This document shows, piece after piece, positions 18,629-28,659 of a stretch of DNA of 64,000 nucleotides. The position numbers and the translations under genes were made by a program. Source of the DNA: Rubricella aquisinus (GTDB lineage Bacteria > Pseudomonadota > Alphaproteobacteria > Rhodobacterales > Rhodobacteraceae); NCBI RefSeq assembly GCF_014199445.1, contig NZ_JACIJS010000002.1, forward strand, positions 296,873 through 360,872. Reading direction: 5' to 3'. Below the pieces are notes generated by a model. That model made no database searches. It was not told the DNA's origin and saw nothing but the letters and a program-made list of their open reading frames with translations. Every line of letters begins with the position of its first letter. The first letter of the stretch is position 1.

Positions 18629-19753
18629 CTATTCAGCAGCCTGCGCGGCAAGGTCCGCGTCAATCTGGGCAGCACGCTTTTCCACAAGCTCGACGATATG
18701 GTCGATCATGCCCTCATTCCCCTGTTTATGGTCCTGCTTGCCCGCAAGATACACCATCCCCGCCCCGTTGCCGCCGCCGGTAAAGCCCACATCGGTCATC
18801 AGCGCCTCACCGGGGCCATTGACCACGCAGCCGATGATGGAAAGGCTCATCGGCGTCTTGATATGCTCAAGCCGCTTTTCCAGTTCCGCCACGGTCGCGA
18901 TCACGTCAAACCCTTGCCGCGCGCAGGAGGGGCAGGAAATGATGTTCACACCCCGATGCCGCAGGCCAAGGGATTTGAGCATCTCAAAGCCCGCCTTGAT
19001 CTCCTCCGTTGGATCAGCAGACAGGCTCACCCGGATCGTATCCCCGATCCCGGCCCAAAGCAGATTGCCAAGCCCAATCGCACTCTTGACCGTGCCGGAG
19101 AAATGGCCCCCCGCCTCCGTGATGCCAAGGTGCAAGGGCGCGTCCGTCGCGTCGGCCAGCGCATGATAGGCTGCCGCCGACAGGAACACGTCGGACGCTT
19201 TCACCGACACTTTGAATTCGTGGAAATCATGGTCCTCAAGGATGCGAATGTGATCAAGCGCGCTTTCGACCATCGCTTCGGGGCATGGCTCCCCGTATTT
19301 TTCCAAGAGATGCTTTTCCAGACTGCCGGCATTCACGCCGATCCGCATGGAGCAGTCATTGTCCCGCGCGGCCTGAATGACCTCCCGCACGCGCTCGGGG
19401 CTGCCGATATTGCCCGGATTGATCCGCAGGCAGGCAGCCCCCGCCTCTGCCGCCTCAATCCCGCGTTTGTAGTGGAAATGGATGTCGGCCACGATGGGCA
19501 CAGGGCTTTCCTTGACGATCTCTTTCAGCGCCTTGGCGGAGGCTTCATCTGGGACGGAGACGCGTACGATATCCGCGCCGACATCGGCACAGGCCTGCAC
19601 CTGCGCAATCGTGCCCTTCACATCCGTGGTGAGCGTGTTGGTCATGGTCTGCACGCTAATCGGCGCGTCCCCACCCACCAGCACATTGCCCACCCGGATC
19701 TGGCGGGACACGCGGCGGTCGATATTTTTCCAGGGGCGGATGTGGTTATGCAT
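18629..19753 (-). CDS. ispG: 4-hydroxy-3-methylbut-2-enyl diphosphate synthase
   Basis: IspG (GcpE) reductively opens MEcPP to HMBPP in the MEP isoprenoid pathway. The 374-residue protein has a TIM barrel ([28 protein letters not shown]) and the C-terminal 4Fe-4S ligands in [14 protein letters not shown] and [10 protein letters not shown]. It heads the leftward ispG-DUF1499-prfA-prmC string and is separated from rodZ by 90 bases. Confidence 0.97.
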   Translation of the reverse strand: MHNHIRPWKNIDRRVSRQIRVGNVLVGGDAPISVQTMTNTLTTDVKGTIAQVQACADVGADIVRVSVPDEASAKALKEIVKESPVPIVADIHFHYKRGIEAAEAGAACLRINPGNIGSPERVREVIQAARDNDCSMRIGVNAGSLEKHLLEKYGEPCPEAMVESALDHIRILEDHDFHEFKVSVKASDVFLSAAAYHALADATDAPLHLGITEAGGHFSGTVKSAIGLGNLLWAGIGDTIRVSLSADPTEEIKAGFEMLKSLGLRHRGVNIISCPSCARQGFDVIATVAELEKRLEHIKTPMSLSIIGCVVNGPGEALMTDVGFTGGGNGAGMVYLAGKQDHKQGNEGMIDHIVELVEKRAAQIDADLAAQAAE

Positions 19754-19843
19754 GGGGGGCCCGTTCTGCTCAGCGTCACTTGGCGATGAAGATAGGGGAG
19801 CACGGGCGGATTGTCACCCAAACCGGACAGATTTTCCGAAAGG

Positions 19844-21067
19844 TTATTCCTGCGCGACCTGCGCCGTCACGGGCTGATCAAGTGCGGGGATCAGCGCGGC
19901 CTCGGTCTCGTCCCAATTGAGGCGGATATCGTCAGCGACGAGCGACACATCCTTCGCGACCCGCGTCCCGGTGCCCAACGGCCCGAACAGGTTGTCGCCC
20001 ACCCGCAGATAGACCGACCCGGAGTTCCCGGCGCGCAATTGCGGGCCATCCATCCCATCCGGCAGGGTATAGACCTCTCCCGGCTCCAGAATTTTCTCGA
20101 AAACGGAGGTGCCATCGGCCAGCGTGACCCGGATCCATGCGCGGTCGGTTGCGACAACGGACACGGCAGGCGGGCCTTCGGGCACGGGGGCGATGACCGG
20201 TTCCGCCTCTGCGGCGGCAACGGTTTCATCGACGCGATTGGTTTCCTCAGGCGCCGGGGCCATCCGGGTTGCGCGCACAAAGGTGCCAACAGAATCCGGG
20301 TCAATCGTGCCAATCGGCCCATCGCGCGGCGCGATCAGGGGCATCGGTTCTGCCGGGCGCGGCGCATAAAGAGCCTCAAGCGCGCTCGCCCGCTCGGTAA
20401 AGGGCATTTCCTCTTCGGCTGCGGTCAATGCACCGGAGGAGGCAAACCCCTCCGCGCTCAAATCATCCACATTTGGGGTTTGTGCGACGGGTGCTATCTC
20501 CACCCGCTGCAATTCCTGCAACACCGCATAGCCGCCATAGCCAATGCCGCCGATCACCGCCAATAGGAGCGCGAGCGAGCCAAGCCCCGACAGCGACGCA
20601 CCAAGGTTCAAGCTCGGACCAGAGGCAACCACCGGGCGCGCGCGCCCTAGCGGATCATTCGCCAGATCCTGCGCCGGACGCAAAACGCTGGTGCCCCGCG
20701 CGGGCTTGCTCTTCATATCGGCATTAATGCCTTTAAAGCCGCTTTCCGCGCAGAACCGCGCGAACACTTCTTCGGCATCCAGCCCAAGATAGCGCGCATA
20801 GGAGCGGACATAGCCCGCCACAAACCCATGATTGGGAAACACAGTCAGATCGGCATTCTCAATGGCGGCGATATAGGCGGCCTTGATCCGCAATTCGCGC
20901 TGCACATCCAGCAGGGATTTGCCCATCGTCGCCCGTTCACCCCGCAGGTGATCACCCAACGAGATGCTAAAGGAATCAAACCCTGAAAGGGATGTGGGCC
21001 TCACATGTTCCACTAAATTTGCCCCGATATGTACCTGCCTGCGTGGCACTTTCGCGTGCCTTGCCAA
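19844..21067 (-). CDS. rodZ: RodZ-like helix-turn-helix membrane protein
   Basis: RodZ anchors the MreB cytoskeleton to the membrane in rod-shape growth. The product (up to 407 residues) has a cytoplasmic Cro/CI-like HTH (about 34-105, LGDHLRGERATMGKSLLDVQ and IAAIENADL), a disordered linker, one TM helix (about 162-180, GSLALLLAVIGGIGYGGYAV), a Pro/Ala-rich linker and a C-terminal DUF4115 domain (WIRVTLADGTSVFEKILEPG, GNSGSVYLRVG). The N-terminus is uncertain: the longest frame begins at a TTG, and GTG codons inside the first 25 residues are alternatives. Standing next to ispG is its usual place. Confidence 0.88.
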   Translation of the reverse strand: MARHAKVPRRQVHIGANLVEHVRPTSLSGFDSFSISLGDHLRGERATMGKSLLDVQRELRIKAAYIAAIENADLTVFPNHGFVAGYVRSYARYLGLDAEEVFARFCAESGFKGINADMKSKPARGTSVLRPAQDLANDPLGRARPVVASGPSLNLGASLSGLGSLALLLAVIGGIGYGGYAVLQELQRVEIAPVAQTPNVDDLSAEGFASSGALTAAEEEMPFTERASALEALYAPRPAEPMPLIAPRDGPIGTIDPDSVGTFVRATRMAPAPEETNRVDETVAAAEAEPVIAPVPEGPPAVSVVATDRAWIRVTLADGTSVFEKILEPGEVYTLPDGMDGPQLRAGNSGSVYLRVGDNLFGPLGTGTRVAKDVSLVADDIRLNWDETEAALIPALDQPVTAQVAQE

Positions 21068-21272
21068 CAGTCAAACCCCAAACCGCTGTCAAATCAACAT
21101 TAACACAGCAAATGTGGCAAAGAAATGAGCGGTTTATGGTTCTTACGTTAAGTTTCGTGGCAAAGTCGCGGCGAAAAACTGCCGAAACCGACCGATCCAA
21201 GGCGGCAGCCTTCGCGTAACACTCTCAGACGGGGCCACGTAGGGCGCCACGAGAATCAGTTTGGAGCGTCTT

Positions 21273-22085
21273 TTGAGCGTGTTTGACATCTTTACCACCG
21301 CATTTCTCATTGGGATGATTGGCTTTTGGCTGCTTTGGCCTGTCAGCATCCTGCGCCGTGACACGTCCATCGTGGATTTCTGGTGGGGGCCGGGCTTTGT
21401 CGCCGTGATCGGCGCATCCTGGTGGATGGCAGGGGCGAGCCTGACGGGCGCGGGGCCATTGATTGTGGGGCTTGTGGCGATCTGGGGGCTGCGGTTGGGC
21501 GTCGTGTTGGGGGCACGACGCCTGCGCGAGGGGGAAGAAGACCCGCGCTATCAGGACATTCGCGCGGCGCGCGAACCGGGCTTTTGGTGGAAGAGCCTCT
21601 TTATCATTTTCACGCTGCAGGGCGTCATTCAGTTCATCCTTGCCTCTGGCGCGGTGGCAGCCGTTGTCATGGGGCGTGATGCGCTTGGTCCCTTGGCGGC
21701 ATTCGGTGCCATTGCGGCTGTGCTTGGCGCGGTGATCGAGGCGCGCTCGGACTACCAGCTTGATCTGTTCAAGCGCAGCCATCCGCATGGAAAGCTGTTG
21801 ACCACTGGTCTGCGCAGCCATGTCCGCTACCCTAGCTACGCTGCAGAGATCCTGTTCTGGGCGGGGATTGCCGCCATTGCGGTCGATGCTGGCATCTGGT
21901 GGGCGCCGGTTTGCACGCTCCTTCTGATCGCGTTGTTGATGTGGATTTCGGGCGTGTCCGTGCTTGATCAGCGGTTGACGGATACGCGCCCGGACTATGC
22001 GGCCTACAAGGCGCGCGTGCCAGCGCTCCTCCCCCGCCTGTCGAGCCTCACAGGCAGGGTCGGCACGGCCAAACCGCGTCAGTAG
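21273..22085 (+). CDS. DUF1295 / steroid-5-alpha-reductase-like membrane protein
   Basis: About 270 residues with six or seven TM helices. SIVDFWWGPGF near the N-terminus and RSHVRYPSYAAEILFWAGI near the C-terminus are hallmarks of DUF1295, related to isoprenylcysteine methyltransferases and 5-alpha reductases. The natural reaction is unknown. TTG at 21273 is preferred because GGAG lies six bases upstream; TTG at 21261 adds four residues without a ribosome site. The 3' end overlaps the convergent MarR gene by seven bases. Confidence 0.83.
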   Translation: MSVFDIFTTAFLIGMIGFWLLWPVSILRRDTSIVDFWWGPGFVAVIGASWWMAGASLTGAGPLIVGLVAIWGLRLGVVLGARRLREGEEDPRYQDIRAAREPGFWWKSLFIIFTLQGVIQFILASGAVAAVVMGRDALGPLAAFGAIAAVLGAVIEARSDYQLDLFKRSHPHGKLLTTGLRSHVRYPSYAAEILFWAGIAAIAVDAGIWWAPVCTLLLIALLMWISGVSVLDQRLTDTRPDYAAYKARVPALLPRLSSLTGRVGTAKPRQ

Positions 22086-22582
22086 ATATAGCGGATCTGC
22101 TCTGCCCAAAATCGCTCCAGCCGCTTCATATCGGCATTGATCCCGGCAAGCCCGTTGCCACCAATCATCCCACGCTCGGCAATGGCGATGGCGTGCCGCT
22201 CGAAAAGGGCGTTGACGAGCGCCTGAATATCTTGTCCCCGCTCCGTCAGTTTCACGCGCACGGCCCGGCGATCCACGTCACAGCGCTGGTGGTGCATATA
22301 CCCTGCCTCTACCAGCTTTTTCAGGTTATAGGAGACGTTCGAGCCCTGATAATATCCACGGGTTTTCAATTCCCCCGCGGTCAGCACGCTGTCGCCCACA
22401 TTGAACAAAAGCAGCGCCTGCACGGCGTTGATGTCCAGAATGCCAAGGCGCTCGAATTCGTCCTTGATGACATCCAGAAGCAGCCGGTGCAGCCGCTCCA
22501 GCATGGACATGGTTTCCACATAATCGGTGAAGGGGTCGCCACCCGTCTGGGGCGGTGGCACAATCGCGGTGTTCTGGTTCAT
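22079..22582 (-). CDS. MarR-family winged-helix regulator (LdtR-like)
   Basis: 167 residues with a winged helix: SVLTAGELKTRGYYQGSNVSYNLKKLVEAG as helix-turn-helix and RCDVDRRAVRVKLTERG as the wing. ERLHRLLLDVIKDEFERLGILDINAVQALLLFNVG resembles the alphaproteobacterial LdtR subgroup, which in rhizobia controls L,D-transpeptidase and stress genes. Target genes here are not evident. Confidence 0.82.
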   Translation of the reverse strand: MNQNTAIVPPPQTGGDPFTDYVETMSMLERLHRLLLDVIKDEFERLGILDINAVQALLLFNVGDSVLTAGELKTRGYYQGSNVSYNLKKLVEAGYMHHQRCDVDRRAVRVKLTERGQDIQALVNALFERHAIAIAERGMIGGNGLAGINADMKRLERFWAEQIRYIY

Positions 22583-22640
22583 TTGCGGCCTCGGCTCTCA
22601 TGATTTTGAGCCACAATCGCCGCAAATTCCGAATAAACCG

Positions 22641-22916
22641 TTAAGCTTGGGAAAGTCCCGGATCAGCCCGCACCGATTGGACATGCCGGATGATCATCGC
22701 GTGATCGTCGGGCAATGCCTGTTGCCCGCTGAACCAGACATAAAGGTCCTGATCATTCTCGCTCAGCATCGCTTCAAACGCGTCGAGCATCACGTCATCC
22801 AGATCGGCCATGCCCTGATCGGCAAATCCGCCAAGGATCAGGTCCATCTCTTTCATGCCGCGTCGCCAGCAGCGAATGCGCAGGCGTTTGAGGCGAATCT
22901 CGCGTGTCTCAGCCAT
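22641..22916 (-). CDS. sdhE: FAD assembly factor SdhE
   Basis: SdhE helps attach FAD covalently to the succinate dehydrogenase flavoprotein. The 91-residue product MAETREIRLKRLRIRCW has the diagnostic RRGMKEMD (RGxxE) motif and the helical LYVWFSGQQALPDDHAM. The start at 22916 gives the family length, two bases from the ROK-kinase stop; the frame stays open upstream but those residues are not conserved. Confidence 0.93.
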   Translation of the reverse strand: MAETREIRLKRLRIRCWRRGMKEMDLILGGFADQGMADLDDVMLDAFEAMLSENDQDLYVWFSGQQALPDDHAMIIRHVQSVRADPGLSQA

Positions 22917-22917
22917 G

Positions 22918-23835
22918 TCACTCCTCGGATTGGCTGACCCGTGCGGCACCACGCACACCCGAACTGTCGCCAAACTTCGCTGGAAGGATGCGTACACTGG
23001 ATTGGGTGGAATAGACATGGGGGCGCATTGTCTCAGCCAGTTCCGCCGCCAATCCGGGCAGGTTTGACACCCCACCCCCCAGCACGATCACATCAGGGTC
23101 CACCACATTCACCACCGTGGCCAGTGAGCGCGCGAGCCGTTCGCGGTGGCGGCGCAGGGCGTTTTCGGCCTGTGGCTCATTGCGCATCGCGCGCTCCACG
23201 ATGTCGGGCACACGCGGTCCTTGCCCTTCGGTCAGGCCGCAATCACGGGCATAATCGGCCTCCAAAGCCGGGCCTGCGACCCATTGTTCGATACAGCCAT
23301 ACCGCCCGCAAAAACAGCGCGGGCCGGGGAATTCCGTTGCCGGGTCCGCGATGGGAAGAGGCGAATGCCCCCATTCGCCCGCCATTCCGCTATTGCCGTT
23401 GACGATCCGCCCATTCACGACCAGCGCGCCCCCCACGCCGGTGCCAAGGATCGCCCCAAACACAACCGGCGCGCCGGCCCCTGCCCCGTCAATCGCTTCG
23501 GACAGCACAAAGCAGTTGGCGTCATTCACGACCGTGACCTTGCGGTCCAGCACCGCCGACAAATCCGCGCCAAGCGGTTTGCCGATCAGCCATGTGGAGT
23601 TGCCGTTAAACACGCGCCCATCCGGGCCGACCGCGCCGGGGATGCCAACGCCGATCGGGCCGGGGGCAACGCCTGCCTCCTCTTCGACCGCGCGCACCAG
23701 CCCCGCAATCGCGGCGACAGAGCCGTCATAATCATGGCGCGGCGTCGGCACGCGTTTGCGCGCCAGCTCCTCACCGGCCTCACTCAGGACGATGGCCTCA
23801 ATCTTTGTGCCGCCATAGTCAACACCAACTGGCAT
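22918..23835 (-). CDS. ROK-family sugar kinase (fructokinase/N-acetylglucosamine kinase type)
   Basis: 305 residues with the ROK pattern: ATP-binding VDYGGTKIEAIV, the catalytic-Asp segment VVNDANCFVL, GAILGTGVGGALV, and the zinc-binding EWGHSPL with CFCGRYGCIEQ. The family phosphorylates free hexoses in the cytosol; fructose and GlcNAc are both plausible. It sits directly upstream of sdhE (one-base gap), so the pair is co-transcribed. Confidence 0.9.
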   Translation of the reverse strand: MPVGVDYGGTKIEAIVLSEAGEELARKRVPTPRHDYDGSVAAIAGLVRAVEEEAGVAPGPIGVGIPGAVGPDGRVFNGNSTWLIGKPLGADLSAVLDRKVTVVNDANCFVLSEAIDGAGAGAPVVFGAILGTGVGGALVVNGRIVNGNSGMAGEWGHSPLPIADPATEFPGPRCFCGRYGCIEQWVAGPALEADYARDCGLTEGQGPRVPDIVERAMRNEPQAENALRRHRERLARSLATVVNVVDPDVIVLGGGVSNLPGLAAELAETMRPHVYSTQSSVRILPAKFGDSSGVRGAARVSQSEE

Positions 23836-23925
23836 CTTGTATCCCTCTCCCGCGCTTGATGGTTCAAAGCGCTTTGGTTTGGGTCACGCATACCGCGCGC
23901 CCCGCCACCATGGCAAGGGTGTGGA

Positions 23926-24300
23926 TCAGCCCAGTTGCAGGCGCAACCGTTTTTCGAGCCGGGCGAGCCGCTCGGTCAGGCGCTGCTGGTCGGTGCGGAT
24001 GGTGCGCAATTCGCTCAACACCTCGCTGATATCGGCCATCTCGTCGGATTCGATCACCGTGACGCCCTCACCCTGCCCGCTCATCAGCCAGATGATGGAG
24101 ACGTTGAGCAGGCCCGACAGCATTTGCAGCTTGTTCGCGCGCGGCTCCGCCCGGTCCTCCTCCCACGATTCGATGGTCGACGTCTTGATCCCCATCCGCC
24201 GGGCAAGCTGGGCTTGGCTCAGCCCCGCCGCTTCCCGCGCGGCGGCAACCCGATCCCCGAATGTGGCAATATCTTCTCCGAAATAGGCATCTGCGTGCAT
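23926..24300 (-). CDS. XRE-family HTH transcriptional regulator
   Basis: 124 residues: N-terminal helix-turn-helix (FGDRVAAAREAAGLSQAQLARRMGIKTSTIESWE split at about 28-45, then EDRAEPRANKLQML) and a C-terminal coiled coil (TDQQRLTERLARLEKRLRLQ) likely for dimerisation. ATG at 24300 is set by AGAGGAA upstream. The gene borders the repeat-rich 24.3-25.1 kb stretch and may control nearby genes or itself. Confidence 0.85.
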   Translation of the reverse strand: MHADAYFGEDIATFGDRVAAAREAAGLSQAQLARRMGIKTSTIESWEEDRAEPRANKLQMLSGLLNVSIIWLMSGQGEGVTVIESDEMADISEVLSELRTIRTDQQRLTERLARLEKRLRLQLG

Positions 24301-24496
24301 GGCGCATTCCTCTCTTTTTCGTGACTTTAGGCTAGCTAACACGCCAATCACGAGAGTCACACCGTGGAAAACGACACATGATAGTTTGGGAGCGCATGAT
24401 GGAATGTGAAATCCCGTATTGCCGGTGCGAAGTCGTTGGCTTTGATCGCAGCGAAAGGGTGCGATTGGGTCGGCGTTCAGCCCAGAATGTACCTCT

Positions 24497-24732
24497 GTGT
24501 GATGAGGGCATCGCTGGACCAGGGGATGGCAATCTGACCGATACTCTAATGCAATTTATGGCGGCCAAGACATCTTCCGCTGGTGCGGCGCGCCCGGCTC
24601 GACCAAATCGCCAGCCCGTGGGGCCGGTCTGGCGATGCCCGGCGCCTGCGGCTTGGGTCCGGGCGGGGTCCGACATCGAAGGCTTGCTTCTTCCGCATAC
24701 CCGGGTTTAGGCCCTGCATGAGACGCTCTGCC
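24497..24732 (-). repeat. Dispersed palindromic repeat, copy B (interrupted)
   Basis: Read on the minus strand, 24732-24608 follows copy A closely: AGAGCGTCTCAT, GAAGCAAGCCT, CGATGTCGGACCC, AAGCCGCAGGCGCCGGGCATCGCCAG in sequence, then GGCCCCACGGGCTGGCGAT. The terminal piece found in A and C (GCGATGCCCTCATCACAC) is displaced to 24520-24497, so about 87 bases (24521-24607) split this copy relative to copy C. The element lies wholly between genes. Confidence 0.75.
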
Positions 24733-25064
24733 AGCAGCGAAGGTCCGCTTTGAGCCCATAGCCACCTATGACGCAGTCTACATGAATGTTTGCTCGCGTC
24801 CCTAATTGCGTGGATCGCTGAGTTGCCGGAACTGATGCTTCCGCGCACATTCTGCGATGAGACTTGCCCTTTGACCGTTTCGGAATGCGAAATCTCCGCT
24901 ACTAGATCGTCCATCTTCTGTCGGCGCTTTCGACCCCTCTGGTCAATCCTACTTAAGCGCTGATATCTGATCACTTGTCTCGGCCGGTTGAGTGGTTTGA
25001 CGACGACCTGCACCGGTCGATGGAAATGGATCTCTGGTATGGCTGTGCTGTGTCCTGTGAACAC
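24733..25064. other. Gene-poor spacer, no supported coding sequence
   Basis: No frame here has a ribosome site, a recognisable family or neighbour-like codon use. A minus-strand frame runs through it and repeat copy B, but much of its peptide is translated repeat. The stretch may hold the promoter of the small AT-rich gene at 25080 or remnant mobile DNA; I recognise no transposase or terminal repeats. Confidence 0.4.
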
Positions 25065-25079
25065 ATGAGGAGAACAGAT

Positions 25080-25298
25080 TTGTCAAATTCGCAAATAATA
25101 ACGATTATACTTGTTTGTTACTTCCTAATATTTTTTGCGGGATTTTTTTCCAAACGTTTCCGTAATTCTTATTTTGACTGGATGACGTTTCGAGATTTAT
25201 TAGGGATAAAATTCTGGGCGACTAACTGGTGGTTTCTTTTGATCTCCATTGGGGTTTTTGTTGTTGTAGGGCTGTTAAGTCTAAATGGGGATAACTGA
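25080..25298 (+). CDS. Small AT-rich membrane protein, unknown function
   Basis: 72 residues from a TTG at 25080 set by AGGAG seven bases upstream (ATG at 25065 overlaps that site and is less likely). Two hydrophobic helices: IITIILVCYFLIFFAGFF (about 5-22) and WWFLLISIGVFVVVGLL (about 49-66), joined by a basic loop (SKRFRNSYFDW). Base composition is much more AT-rich than the neighbouring aminotransferase, suggesting transfer. No family is recognised. It adjoins repeat copy B. Confidence 0.5.
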   Translation: MSNSQIITIILVCYFLIFFAGFFSKRFRNSYFDWMTFRDLLGIKFWATNWWFLLISIGVFVVVGLLSLNGDN

Positions 25299-25406
25299 TG
25301 TCACACGACGATCTGCAGGGAACGCCTACGTCTTTGATATGGTTCGTTTAGGTCAGACAGTTGCCGTCTGCGCAGCCGCGGCGAACGGCATAAATGTCCC
25401 GCTTAG

Positions 25407-26720
<1,314 letters not shown>

Positions 26721-26728
26721 CACTCGGG

Positions 26729-27121
26729 ATGGATGATCTCTACTTTCGCACGCGCGAAAATGGCGCGATGGTGTTCCGCATCGACACGGAAAACCGTCAG
26801 CGTCGGCTAGAGATGATCCAGATCGCCGTGATCAACATCCGCTCGGGCGAGGTGAAGCCGCATAATGACGCGATCATCACCGCAGCCGAACGGACGGAGA
26901 TCGAGAAATGGCTCATCGCGCGCCGCAAACAGTTGAACGCGCGCGATGTCGAGGATGTGGAGCGGCTCATCGACCAGATGAACTGGGCCACCCAATGGGC
27001 CCAGACCCGCGCCACCGCCGACCAGATCGAAAGCTACGGAAACCCCCTCCTCATGGCGATGCACGACCTGCGCAGCACGATCGTGCGCAAAAAGGTGCGG
27101 CAGACTGAGGAGAAGGGGTGA
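26729..27121 (+). CDS. Conserved hypothetical protein downstream of aatA
   Basis: 130 residues, soluble, charged and mostly helical (TAAERTEIEKWLIARRKQLN, VEDVERLIDQMNWATQW). ATG at 26729 gives MDDLYFRTRENGAMVFRI. Codon use matches the surrounding core genes, and its position eight bases after the aminotransferase stop implies co-transcription. No domain is recognised. Confidence 0.65.
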   Translation: MDDLYFRTRENGAMVFRIDTENRQRRLEMIQIAVINIRSGEVKPHNDAIITAAERTEIEKWLIARRKQLNARDVEDVERLIDQMNWATQWAQTRATADQIESYGNPLLMAMHDLRSTIVRKKVRQTEEKG

Positions 27122-27249
27122 GGGTCCAGTTTATGACTTTAGTGCCCTAGCAATTAAGCTGGCATTTGCCGCCGTCGGTCATCGCAACCTGAACGATAAT
27201 AGCCAGCCCTAAACGGATGTAAAGGTTGGTTTGACTTATTCGAGTTCAT

Positions 27250-27876
27250 CTATTCTTTGCTCGCGGCTGCATGAAAGAGTACTGGTCCTTTAGCCTCGCC
27301 ATAATTTAAGTGACCACCAATCCACATACCTTTCCCTGACACATCCACTTCAAAAGCTTCGAAAAGACTCTTAGTTAGATTGAGAAAAATCATTGCCTGA
27401 TCAAACCATTCGCGAACACTTGTCTCCGACATTATTTCCGGTTTAGCATGCAAATTGTCCCCTGCTTTACTCCAAAATCTGACCGCCTGGTCAGCCGTCA
27501 GATGGTCGCCTTCACGGAGTTCAAAACGACCATCTATGCCAACTTCATCTGTCTCGACGACAGAGATGGCAATTGGAAAATAATTTGAATTTATACTAGA
27601 AAGCTTTTTTGCCATGTTTCCAGCCCGGTATTCTTTTCGAATAGCTTTGGTGATTTGCTCACCGGCCTGCTTGTTAGCAGCAACGCTAAGCAACATGATC
27701 TCCTCAACAATAAATCGAATATCAAGCTGCAGCTGCCTGCAGGAATGTAAAAGCCACGGTCCTTCTCTCATTCTCTGTGCTGACAAACTGCGATTTATTG
27801 ATTCAAGATGAATTCTAATCATTATTAAGTGGAATAGCGCATCACTCTCAATTTTTTTAACTCCATTATCTGTCAA
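27250..27876 (-). CDS. AT-rich orphan gene, unknown helical protein
   Basis: 208 residues from TTG at 27876 (AGGAA seven bases upstream); the frame continues to a TTG at 27954, which would add 26 residues without a visible ribosome site. The N-terminal half looks all-helical (SRQLQLDIRFIVEEIMLLS-like), and SKAGDNLHAKPEI follows in the C-terminal half. The DNA is distinctly AT-rich compared with flanking genes, and repeat copy C lies immediately upstream, so an acquired accessory gene is likely. A defence-related HEPN-like role is conceivable from the helical layout but is not supported by any motif. Confidence 0.5.
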   Translation of the reverse strand: MTDNGVKKIESDALFHLIMIRIHLESINRSLSAQRMREGPWLLHSCRQLQLDIRFIVEEIMLLSVAANKQAGEQITKAIRKEYRAGNMAKKLSSINSNYFPIAISVVETDEVGIDGRFELREGDHLTADQAVRFWSKAGDNLHAKPEIMSETSVREWFDQAMIFLNLTKSLFEAFEVDVSGKGMWIGGHLNYGEAKGPVLFHAAASKE

Positions 27877-27974
27877 TTTATTATTCCTATTTTTTATTAT
27901 AATCGTAGCACTCTGTTCGTTTGTAATTTTGGGTAGAAACCATCGATTCTGCAAAGTTCGTTTTGCGAATTCAG

Positions 27975-28045
27975 CCCGGCATCAAGCCGCAGACGCCGGG
28001 CATCGCCAGGCCGGCCCCACGGGCTGGCGGTGCCCTCATCACACA
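27975..28045 (+). repeat. Dispersed palindromic repeat, copy C
   Basis: The cleanest version of the core. CGGGCATCGCCAG at about 27996-28008 pairs across GCCGGCCCCACGG with CTGGCGGTGCCC (28024-28035), then comes CTCATCACAC, which ends copies A and B too. The upstream AGAGCGTCTCAT part is missing. It lies between the AT-rich gene at 27250 and the MOSC gene. Confidence 0.72.
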
Positions 28046-28127
28046 CAAAGGCAATTCGGGCTGGAAAAGCAGACAAACTGCTTTGCGAAATACGGAGCGC
28101 ATATTTTGCGTCAACACCCCCCCACCG

Positions 28128-28595
28128 CTAATCCACCCCCACCGCATCGCCAATCCCAATAACACCCTCCCGCAGCACCTCCGCCGTCATGCCGCCATGG
28201 CCGCGCATTGCGTTGTATCCGCCCGGTCCCATCAGCCGCTCCATCCGGGTGCAGGGCGCGCAGATGCCCGTGATGCGCAACAGCGCCGTGCCGATCTCCA
28301 CCTCCCGGTCGCGCAGGGCCAACAGATTGATCCCACGCACCGCGAAATTCCGTCTCAGATCCGCGAAATCCGCGTCAAAGCCCGACAGCGCCCGGATCAC
28401 CGGCAGGTGCTCTGCTTGGATCAGCGTCACCGCCCGCTTTCCGGGTCGTGCGCGGTGATCGCCCTCCAACCCTGTGAGCCGCACGGCCACCTCGTTCACC
28501 GTCACAACAGGCGCCAGCCGCGCCGGGCGCAGGCCGATCCATGCCACCTGCCCCAGCTGGTGGTGCCTTTCCATGACCTCTTTCAACGAATCCAT
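28128..28595 (-). CDS. MOSC domain protein
   Basis: MOSC domains occur in molybdenum-cofactor sulfurases and YiiM/mARC-like proteins and carry a functional cysteine. Seen here: VAWIGLRPARLAP, LEGDHRARPGKRAVTLIQAEHL, INLLALRDREVEIGTALL, and ITGICAPCTRMERLMGPGG with two Cys. The 155-residue product from ATG 28595 (MDSLKEVMERH) has a GGGAGAG ribosome site; longer starts lack one. It is divergent from the metal ABC operon. Confidence 0.85.
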   Translation of the reverse strand: MDSLKEVMERHHQLGQVAWIGLRPARLAPVVTVNEVAVRLTGLEGDHRARPGKRAVTLIQAEHLPVIRALSGFDADFADLRRNFAVRGINLLALRDREVEIGTALLRITGICAPCTRMERLMGPGGYNAMRGHGGMTAEVLREGVIGIGDAVGVD

Positions 28596-28659
28596 GAACT
28601 CTCCCATTGCCCTCGCTGCCCCACGGCATACCATGCCTTGTAAGACGACGGGGAATGAC

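Noticed and set aside
18119..19789. Long plus-strand frame opposite ispG and the DUF1499 gene
   Set aside because: Antisense shadow of strongly recognised genes (ispG catalytic motifs on the other strand).
24546..25064. Possible transposase remnant on the minus strand between XRE and the small membrane gene
   Set aside because: Part of the peptide is just translated repeat copy B; no DDE, HTH or terminal repeats were identified, so it was left as gene-poor spacer.
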